Origin: Cavia porcellus
Taxonomy: Eukaryota > Chordata > Mammalia > Rodentia > Caviidae
Assembly: GCF_034190915.1 (NCBI RefSeq)
Contig: NW_026947486.1
Span: forward strand, 77,542,044 to 77,606,043
DNA length: 64,000 bases
Reading direction: 5' to 3'
The notes under the pieces were generated by a model. That model was not told where the DNA came from. It saw nothing but the letters and a program-made list of their open reading frames with translations, and made no database searches. Positions 55,413-64,000 of the stretch are shown in pieces (positions within the stretch are counted from its first letter, which is position 1; each line of letters starts with the position of its first letter). The position numbers were made by a program, and so were the translations under genes.

Positions 55413-58400
55413 TAACTAGTGAGCTCATCCATGCAATTTGAGGATGCTTTGATTGTGCTTAGTATTAAATTGCTCTAATATTGATATTTCCCCCCCCCAA
55501 AGAATACAGAAGTCCTTAATAAATGTGGATTGCATAAAAAATGAATAAAATTTACAGTGAGATTTTGTTAGTCTTAATATTCTAATTATGTGAAGTTGTA
55601 AAATTATTTCAAAGCTAAAAAGATGCACGATGTTACAAGTATAAAGACACCCATAAATCAATGCTAATTAACAAAACTGTCATGTTACTTTGGCTTGACT
55701 TTGTTATTCTCTTTTGTATTACATTGAGTAATATTCTCACCAAACTTCATTAAAAGATCATAAATTCAAAACACTGATAATTAGTATCTTATACTTTTAT
55801 GTGTTTGTAAATCAAAGAAATTATTGGAAAAGTTAGGGTTTTAGAATTCAATTTTCTGAATAATACTTTTACCTTAATTTGCAATAGAATTAGCATTTAA
55901 CTTCTCATTTTAAATGGATTGATAACACTAGTTTATTGTAGATTTTAATACTAAAATGCAGAATTTATTATAGCAACATATTCAGCTTTGTATGTTAAAA
56001 TTGGTCTATAAAGAGTGAAATAATATTAATGTATGTAGTAATTTCTAACTACTACTCGTAATAAAAGTTTATTTTCTGTAGTATAAAATAAAAAAGCTAT
56101 ATTTCTGTGGTAATTTGAGTAAAGTCTTCTGCAAAAGTCTGTAACTATACTTCTAGACTGTGAATCAGTTTAGAACAGCTAGGTCAAGAAAGATTCTTGC
56201 AACTAAATCAATTATCTTTATTTTATTTCCTTATACAGCTTAAATTCCACCTGTATGCTATTAATCTGAGTTCCCATAGTTCATTTTTAAAGTGCAAATT
56301 ATTTTGAGAGGAATTAAAACTATTAGTCTTTCATACAATCCAATAGTTTATGTCAATAACATTGTTTCTACTCAGAAGTTCATTATGATGCATGAGACAA
56401 CTGAAAAGTTTAACCAAGTGTGAAATGTAAACTTCTGCTTTTCAAGTTGAGCCATGAGAAGTATGAAATAGAGGTAAAATGGGTTAAAAAATTGAATGTG
56501 TATGTGGGGGAATATGTAGGAAAAGGTGAATTGGATCAACGTGAAGAGCATCTTAGGTGAAGAATGACTCACTGAGAGCTAATGAGGAAGGGTTGTTATG
56601 TATGTCTAAATTGTCTCAATAAACCTAATAAAATAAAAGAAGGAGTTGGAAGGATGACACAGACAAGATTTTTCTTCAAAATTTTTCTCACTTCTAATGT
56701 TTTCTCTCATTACCCAGTTCACAGTATATGAATTGAGAACGTTGACATTTTTATGGTAGCTCAAAAATATTAAATATATTGGTTTTTGTGACATATGGCC
56801 CAGATCACCCTATTCTGCATATTGGAATGAAAAGTTATGTCCCTTCCCTAGCTGCTTTCAGGTTTAGCCAGTTGGAAGATTTCAATTCAGTACCTTTTAA
56901 AGAATTGTCCTTAAACAAAGATCATCTCATCCCAAATCAGAATCCTTCCCTCAAAACATCCCACTCCCAACTCCTCCATTCCGCCATCACAGTTGTTCAT
57001 CCTATTCCTAAACATATTGCACCAGCATTATTTGTGTCTCAAAGTCTGCTTCTCAGTGTATTTAATGTTCAACACTTGAGAATTGTTTTTCCAATTGTAT
57101 TTGTATTGGAAAATAAGTTTCAAGTCTCAAGTAGTAGATGGTCATTTGGTTTGCATCCTATTTGTTTGTATTTCAGTAAGGCACTATTTTGGACCTTCAT
57201 TATATTGAAAGTGTTAATGCATCTTTTGCATGAATACACTCGGTGGTTATGGTCAAAATGCTTTAAATGTAAGGCTTAAAATATATATTGTTATTTGATC
57301 CTAAGTATAAATAACTTGTTCCTTCTTCAACTAGAAATTATTTTGTTCTTTTGTAGCTTCACTCTCTTTGAGTCATTTATTTTATATTTTTCTATTGCAT
57401 GTCACACTAACAGTCAAAATTACATCTAGGGATCAGTATCACACTAAAGCACAATATGAAATTCAATATGTAATTGTCAACAATTGGATTTTCTTTCCTT
57501 CCGTGTTTCATTTTGAATTCTTTAAACTCTTCCTTTCTACTTTCTTCTCTACTGTTTCTCACAAGAAACTAGAAGAGTTTTAACTTCTCTTAAAGCTTGT
57601 ATTGTCATTATATATAAATATATATATGTATATATATAATATTATGTCATGCTTTTCCATATATCTGTATATGGAATATCATTCCATATATATCTTTAAA
57701 TGGAAAATCATGAAATAATGACAAAATAGCCATAAAAACAAATATATTTTCATGATAGAATGTAATCCAAGAGCCACATTACTAATTTAGAGAAATTAAA
57801 AGTGTGTACAATCAAAATGTACATTCCAAGTTATTCACCATTTTGGTTCACAGTAAAAATTCTAGGATTAAAAGAAGAATGAGTATCAAGGACAGAACAA
57901 ATTCTCCTAGATAGATCTATGATATTCCAATTATTTCTGTTTATTTTCAAAAACCATAAACCTCAATTCTGTCAAACTAAACAAGCAAATTGATTTAAAT
58001 TCAAATTGCATTGTTACTGTACACTCAAGTCAACAGCTTGTGCATATATCAGGGACAGCTATACTACCTTTAGTAATTCAGCATGTGATAAAAGTTAAAC
58101 TAATTTCTTTTTTCATATCAGGTTGCTTAGGTTTTAATTGCTGTTGGATAGCCTGAATTGGCTACTAGTAACAAGATGATAATTTTGAAATATGACACGA
58201 TCTAATATGCAAAGAATTCACCAGGTTTACTTTAGAGCTTGGAACTATGGGAATCAACAGTCAAACTGGATATTTTTGAGCAAAAATGTGACACCAGGAC
58301 AATGTTTAGTGAGTTTATGTAAGTGAGAACACCCACACTCTGTAGGAGTATTGATGAGTGTTGATGCCACAGTCTCATATTCTTAAGACTGGCAATGGAA

Positions 58401-59399
58401 AAAAAAAAGACTTGCTCAAATCTTTCATCTATAATACAGCACATAGGAATAATTTGAGGCTGAATGCTCAACGTAGTGTAGAAAAGGACAGATATGCTGC
58501 TATGGTATTAATTCAAATGAATGGTAGTTTAAGCATGGCAGAGCAACATAAAGCTGTAATATATGCATATTCAAATTACCCAGCTGCACCAACAAGGTAC
58601 ACTTGAAGCATTCTACATGTTATTACCCAGGAACATTTTAATGAGGTACTCACTTTCAGTACCTGAGCTAATTTGCTTCTCCCAAATGACTATTTGTGAT
58701 GTGATTCTAAAGAAAAATAAGAGACAGCTGAATAGATCACAGATATATTTCAGAGAAAAATCCTCTATGAACCATCTCAAAGGGAATAGTCCTAATTATA
58801 GTAACATGTAAGCTCAATCCATGTGCCAATAAAAGGGAGACATTACTTAGAAATAAATAATATCAATAAGATTAAAAATATATCTTCAGATTATCATTTT
58901 TATTGGCTTATTTATGCAAAAAGCTATAATGATGGATGGAAGATATAAAGTTATAAATGGAAATAAACATGTAAAGCGTGTCTATTTAGCAATAATTACT
59001 GAAAAAAAATCAGAAAATATGCTTACAAGTTTTCAAAACAGCCAGAAATCTAATGAAACCATATTGTATTTGATGAACCATTTTAAATAGTGTCAAGAAT
59101 TTGAAAATCTTGTTCCATAGCCCACCATAATAATCTCAAGTCATCACAAAGCAAAATAACATGTTAATAAAATTTGAGCTTGAATTTTGTAATAATTATC
59201 AAGTCATATGCAGGAGAATAATAATATATTGTATATATTATACATAGGCAATGAAAGAATTTTGAACATGAGTATAATTAGTACAGTTGTACACTAAATG
59301 ATAATGTTCAGACTTCTAAGGACATATATGGTGTTGTTTGGGAATACACATAATAACTATTGTTGCATCCTTGAATTAAATCTGTGATCATTATGCACA
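55413..59399. other. No recognised feature; short TA repeat and hairpin
   Basis: About 4 kb of AT-rich sequence with no element that I can name. It holds a nine-C run at about 55490 and TA-rich sequence at 57608-57642. A perfect 9-bp-stem hairpin, TTCCATATA/TATATGGAA, lies at 57656-57678. The longest open frame of the window (56779-57279) falls here but matches nothing I recognise and starts with TTG, so I do not call it a gene. Confidence 0.4.
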
Positions 59400-60429
59400 C
59401 GAAGGAGACTTTCAGTTCAGTACTGAAGTGTTACCCTACTGCAGAGACTGGCTGAGAGACTGCCTTGGAGGTGGGGAGAGCTAAATAGGGATCTCCTGGA
59501 AGGCCTGGATCAGACCATCAAGATTATAAGGCCTGTAACCTAGGAGTAGTGATATTACTTAATCAGAGTGGGCAGTCCTGAAGGAGAAAGTAGCTAGGTT
59601 AGTGATATATTTGATCTCTGGCACTGCTGCACACATCCACAGAATCTAGTGATCTAAAGTACTGTAAGTCAACATAGGAGTAGTGTAATTCTTTTCAACA
59701 AAATCATAATCCTGCTAATTCTGGTTAAGGAATGCTCATGAGAGATTTTTTAAGGTTTTGTCAATATTCAATTGACATGCGATGCCACTGAAGACTCCAT
59801 ACTACCACAGATAAGGTAACATACTAATGGATGGTAACTGATTTGTTCCCTGTACCAATATCTAAATTTCCTAGGAATGTTAAACAATAAAAATCAGAAA
59901 CACACATACAAGAGAATACATAAAAGCAAGGCAATGGAAGTCTCCCATGTTCTGGCAAATCTACTAAGGCAGATCAAGAGAAAAGGAGTATATACAAGTT
60001 AGCTGAACTCTAGTAATAACTTACAGAAAAGAGGAAGTAACTAGAGGAAATCCAGGAAGAAATAAAATAAAAGTTCATGGAAATATCTCTCAATCTACAC
60101 AGAGTGGGTATAGAGAAAATAAGTTAAAAATGGAAAATTTGACCAAACTGGTTGAAAATATGAATGGAAAATTCACCAAAGATTTTATAATTCTGAAAAA
60201 GATATAAGAAAGAAATATCTGAAATTTTTAAAAAACTGTACACTTCATAAATTATTGAAATTCATAACATGAAGACAGTGTCTGAAATTGAGGATGAAAT
60301 GGTAAATTATGAAGTACTCATAGAAGCAACAAAAAAGAAAAGGATAAGAACAGGAACAGAAAAAGACGACTAAGTAAGTACTAGATAACACTGAAAAGAT
60401 CCACAGAAAGTTAATTGGAGCTAGAAGAT

Positions 60430-60905
60430 AACACAGGTAGATTTATTAATATATTTACAGAAATCACAGCACAAAATTTCCCAAATATGAAAAACAATTC
60501 AACATAAATGTAAGAGAGGCTTCTTGAATATTAAACAACTGGGGTGAAAAAAGAGACCACAAAGACATAGTCTTATTACATTGCCAAATACTCCACAAAA
60601 AATCTGAATTTTAAATGCAGACACAAAAACACAGCAAAACAAAATCATATATAAAGACAAACCCTTTAGAACTATACATTTCTCTACATAAATCTTAAAG
60701 GCCAGAAGAGCTTTAGTGAAATATTTCAAATTCTAAGAATAAATAACTTTCAACTCTGATTAACATAGTCAGCAAAGCTTTCCTTTAAAAAGATGGAAAA
60801 ACAAGACCGTTTTATGAACAAGGCCAGCTGTAGAAGTAAATGACTATGAAGCCAGGACTCCAGAAAATACTGAAGAATATCCTACACAGAAGTGATTAAA
60901 ACAAT
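60430..60905 (+). pseudogene. L1 ORF1 C-terminal half, very degraded
   Basis: TTTATTAATATATTTACAGAAATCACAG near 60440 through AAATTTCCCAAATATG (60474) corresponds to the ORF1 RRM region. AATATTTCAAATTCTAAGAA (60721) and CAAAGCTTTCCTTTAAAAAG (60773) correspond to the C-terminal domain. Stops are frequent in every frame. Confidence 0.6.
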
Positions 60906-60989
60906 AAAACTAAGTCCCATATGAAAAGAAAACACCAAAGCAAGATCAACGGATAAGCAACAACAAAAAATGTCAAGAAAAGAAAAACA

Positions 60990-62138
60990 ACAGAGATTGA
61001 ATGTATTCATAGTAAATAATTAACAAATTAAGTAATATGTCTAAACATTAATAGCATTAACTCTCTAATTAAAAACAAAGATCAGTGGCATGGATCAAAA
61101 ATAGAGTCTAATTTACTAACTGTTGCAGTCAAGAAACTCAGCTAGTCAAAAAATATACTCACAGACTAAAACCAAATGTTTAAAAAAGAGTTCACCTGCC
61201 TGGAGCATAAAACACACAGGGGCAATAATTTTAATATCAGACATGATAAGTTGTAAGCCAAAATTTGTTTGAAGGCACAAAGAAGGTACTACTAATTAAA
61301 GAAACAACCCAGAAAGAAGCGATGATGCTTACAAATATTTAGGCACTGAAGAATGGAGTACCTGTGTTCAGAAAACAAATATGACAACGTAAAAGACAGA
61401 AACCAATAACGCAATCATAATGTCTATCTTACCATGCCACTTCACAAACAACTAATGCAACTAAAAAAATCAATAAAGAAATATCAAAGCTGAACCGCAC
61501 CCACAAGCATATGGGGACTTTGACTCTGCTATAACAGTATACGTTTTTTCTGCAGCACAGTATTTTCCCTAAAATAGATCACATACTAGCTCAAATATAA
61601 AGTAACTGCAATTACCTGATGTGTACAATCATATCACTGTGCAAGGAAATTAGAAACCAAAGACAGAAAGTACAATGGAAAAAGTAGAAGCACCTGGAAA
61701 AATAGTAACAAAATCCTAAACAACCAGAGCAAAATCCTAAACAACAGAGCAAATCAAAGAAGAAATTAAATATTTCTGTAGCTTAGCAACAAGACCTGTA
61801 CAACTCCCCAGATCCGCTGGGACACTATGAAAACAATACTATGAGGAAAGTCCATTGCAATCAGTACTTACATTAAGAACACCTAACAAGCTCACATAAA
61901 TAACCTCACAAGGAATCCTAAGATACCTGAGAGACAACACCAATTCAGCACCAAAACAAAATTAAGAAGATAAAAGAAAGATTACAGTAAAAATGAAAGT
62001 GAGACCAAAAAATAACATCAACTAATCAATCAGTGAAGAGCTGATTCTTCAAAAGAATAAACAAAATATAAATCCTTAGCCAAATTTCCAAAGCAAAAGA
62101 CAGAAAAGATTCATATCAATTCAATTAGAAATAAAAGA
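60990..62138 (+). pseudogene. L1 ORF2 endonuclease and linker, degraded
   Basis: INSINSLIKNKDQWHG-like sequence near 61045-61095 marks the endonuclease start. Further on, TTTCTGCAGCACAGTATTTTCC (61549) matches the C-terminal endonuclease, and AAAAGAATAAACAAAATATAA (62052) matches the linker. No open frame survives. The sequence stops at the 5' end of the younger L1. Confidence 0.65.
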
Positions 62139-62139
62139 A

Positions 62140-62705
62140 GCCAGTATGGGACCCTTGCTCGGGAAGGCCAGGGAACTTTGCAACTTCCTGCTGTGCTGGA
62201 CCAACTCAGTGGGTCTTGAGCCCACCTGAATCAACTGTCTCACTCCATGCTGTGCTTGGCAGATTCTGGGGTCCAGGCCTGCCAGCAACCTCAGTTCCAG
62301 ATGCTGAGTGGACTACAGTGAGTGTCCCCACACCATCCCCCAAATCCAGGGAGTTTGGGATCCTTGCTCAGGCCTGACCAGGGAACTTTTTGGCTTACTG
62401 TGGCACAGGACCAGCTTAGCAAGGCTTGAGCCCTCCTGCAACAACTGCCCTGCTCCCCCTGCCATGCTTGTGGACTCTGGAGTTTTGGGCCAGCCAGTGT
62501 CCTAAATTCTGGAAACAGCGACCTGAGGTGAGTGTCCCTGCACCATCCCTAACCAGGGAGTTTGGGATCATTGCTCCCACAAGCCAAGGAAATTCATAGC
62601 TTCCTACCTCACTCAACCTACACCATAGGGCTTGGGCCTGCCTGCTCCAACCCCTAGTTACCCTCTCTCACTCCTCACAGCTGCGTGGCCAGAGTCCCAG
62701 GAGGT
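62140..62705 (+). promoter_or_regulatory. L1 copy 5 5' UTR: ~208-bp tandem monomers
   Basis: GC-rich tandem units. The landmark TTGCTC within GGGA(C/T)C..TTGCTC recurs at 62155, 62364 and 62572, 209 and 208 bases apart. The blocks CAGGGAACTTT, GAGTGTCCC(C/T)(A/G)CACCATCCC and GGAGTTTGGGATC recur in register. Two full units and a partial third (to about 62705) precede ORF1. The sequence is unlike the 184-bp monomer at 11195 and unlike the 390-bp units at 46170. Confidence 0.85.
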
Positions 62706-62734
62706 GAAGACATAGAAGAAGATTTCCAACAAAA

Positions 62735-63786
62735 TGAAAGAGCAAAATAAAAAATAAAATCTCAAACTTGCAGACCATCCAAAGAAACCCTAGGAGCTAT
62801 GTACACCTAAGAAAATATATAGCATACACCTGAAATACCTGACATTAGAACAACTGAATAAAGAAGCAAGTCTGGGAGCTTTAAAGGAATTCAAACTAAA
62901 AAATAATCTCCCAAGTAAAAGAAGAAATGATAAAAGAAATGAAAGAAATGCTCAACATATCTAAAGAAGACACAGTTAAAAAATTGGGGGGACTAAACAA
63001 AAAGGTAGAATCCCTGGATAAACAATATAAGAAACAAACAGAATACAAAAAGCAGAGGCAAAGACATATACAGGAATTCAAAATTTCCATTGAACGTTGT
63101 AAAAATAGCATCAGTGAAAGTGAAGACAGAATTTCAGACCTCGAAGACGAGATTGCAGTTGATGAACAGGAAGAGAAAGATCTTCTAAAAATAACAAGAA
63201 ATCAGGAAATAACAATTCAACAGCTGCATAGATAATGGAAAGTAAAAAACAACACAATATTGATAGGGATAAATGAAAAAGAAGGGGACAACATAAAGAA
63301 TGCCAAGAGGATATTTAGAGAAGTAATAGCTGAAAATTTCCCAAACATGAGAGTGGAAACTAACATCAGGATCAGTGAAGCATATAGAACTCCAAATAGC
63401 TATAACCAAAATAAAACTACACTTAGACATATAATAATCACCATTCCAGAAATCCAATATAAGAATAGAATATTAAAAGCTATCAGAGAGAAAAAACAAA
63501 TCACCTATAAAGGAAAATGATCAGAATCACAGCAGACTTCTCAGCACAAACAATAAAGTCAAGAAGGGAATGGAGTGAAGTATTTCAGATCCTAAAGGAA
63601 AATGATTTCCAACCTAGACTGATGTATGCTGCAAAATTGTCCATCAAAATTAACGGAAAAATAAGATACTTCCATGACAAAGAACAGCTGAAGAACTTCA
63701 TGGTCACCAAACCAACCTGGCAACGAATACTGAAAGACAGATTAGATACACTTAGGAGAAAAACACTAAGCAAAGCAGACAATTAA
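62735..63786 (+). pseudogene. L1 ORF1 protein, few defects (copy 5)
   Basis: An N-terminal helix and coiled coil are open at 62927-63235 (KKVESLDKQYKKQTEYKKQR, ISESEDRISDLEDEIAVDEQ). The RRM is at 63260-63520 (EVIAENFPNMRVETNIRISE, RHIIITIPEIQYKNRILKAI). The C-terminal domain is at 63517-63786 (KLSIKINGKIRYFHDKEQLK, KPTWQRILKDRLDTLRRKTL). The two latter frames overlap. The first one or two frames break near 62757 and 63236. It is nearly intact but apparently not functional as read. The start codon choice (ATG near 62735) is tentative. Confidence 0.88.
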
Positions 63787-63821
63787 GAAGAATGGAAAGA
63801 TAAAGATGCAACAGCAGCAAA

Positions 63822-64000
63822 ATAACATGTCAACAAATAAACCAGCATATAACAGTTATAACAATTAATGTAAATGTTATCAACGCACCAATTAAAAGAA
63901 ACAGACTGGCAGAATGGATTAAGAAACAATATCCAACCATATGCTGTCTACAAGAAACCCATCTAACACAAAAGAATACTCACAGACTGAACATCAAAGG
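63822..64000 (+). pseudogene. L1 ORF2 N-terminus, partial at window edge (copy 5)
   Basis: Sequence after ORF1 matches the start of the L1 endonuclease. A VNVINAPIKRNRLAEWIKKQ-like stretch (about 63869-63930, one frame change) is followed by LQETHLTQKN near 63948-63978, which carries the conserved endonuclease Q-E-T block. The rest lies outside the window, so whether ORF2 is intact cannot be judged. Confidence 0.8.

Larger units (their letters stand above)
59400..62138 (+). mobile_element. Old plus-strand L1: 5' region, ORF1, ORF2 start
   Basis: A diverged L1. A GC-richer stretch at about 59440-59600 is the likely 5' UTR. ORF1-like sequence spans about 60000-60900, and ORF2 endonuclease sequence runs from about 60990 to 62138. 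It is cut by the younger L1 that starts near 62140. The remainder of ORF2 is beyond the window or lost. Confidence 0.65.
62140..64000 (+). mobile_element. L1 copy 5, plus strand, runs off the window
   Basis: The best preserved autonomous-type L1 in the window: a monomeric 5' UTR, ORF1 in three long open frames, and the start of ORF2 at the right edge. It inserted into the ORF2 linker of an older plus-strand L1. The right part is outside the window, so neither its full length nor a target-site duplication can be seen. Confidence 0.85.

Noticed and set aside
1..64000. CRISPR arrays, operons, bacterial-type promoters or a defence system
   Set aside because: The dense L1, B1, ID, MaLR and L2 content shows this is mammalian nuclear DNA. 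The regular repeats present are microsatellites and L1 promoter monomers.

Overview
This is an AT-rich stretch of mammalian, almost certainly rodent, nuclear DNA in which I recognise no host gene, exon or structural RNA gene. The rodent call rests on B1 (7SL-derived) SINEs, on tRNA-derived ID-type SINEs including one fresh copy, and on many LINE-1 (L1) copies, some with tandem 'monomer' promoters. The ID copy does not look like the common mouse or rat form, so a non-murine rodent is likely; I cannot name the species. Ancient L2-like and MaLR LTR remnants are also present.

Layout. 1-4207: sparse sequence, one copy of an unusual repeat family (1688-2140), TA microsatellites, and an old antisense L1. 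4208-10231: a near full-length but decayed plus-strand L1 inserted into that older L1. 11195-16062: a second plus-strand L1 with a 184-bp monomer promoter, broken by a 590-bp nonautonomous insertion. 16077-24470: a layered antisense L1 landscape carrying a third plus-strand L1 (17655-21003), another copy of the unusual family and a MaLR LTR piece. 24502-25337: microsatellites. 25338-29990: a decayed class I (gammaretrovirus-like) endogenous retrovirus. 30.0-41.8 kb: mostly old single-copy-looking DNA with L2, MaLR, B1, ID-like SINE and degraded L1 pieces. 41840-49205: a minus-strand L1 whose 5' part is inverted (twin priming), itself split by a 4.1-kb minus-strand element. 50-53 kb: two MaLR LTRs, one carrying a fresh ID SINE. 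53358-55412: another copy of the unusual family beside an L1 3' end. 55.4-59.4 kb: nothing recognised. 59.4-64 kb: an old plus-strand L1 split by a better preserved L1 with a 208-bp monomer promoter, which runs off the window.

Main result. The 43003-47120 element is bounded by a 14/16 target-site duplication. It has a tandem-repeat 5' region and an L1 ORF1, but no recognisable ORF2; instead about 1.9 kb of unrelated, internally repetitive sequence leads to the A-tail. This is the architecture of a HAL1 ('half-L1') element. Its 3' module recurs at 1688-2140, 15162-15752, 21725-22700 and 53358-54220, sometimes without ORF1, so the window appears to sample a family of L1-dependent nonautonomous elements. 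Separately, three unrelated tandem-monomer 5' regions (184, about 390 and 208 bp) occur here, suggesting repeated replacement of L1 promoters in this lineage.

All boundaries come from reading by eye and are approximate, except where a target-site duplication fixes them. No alignment or database search was run.
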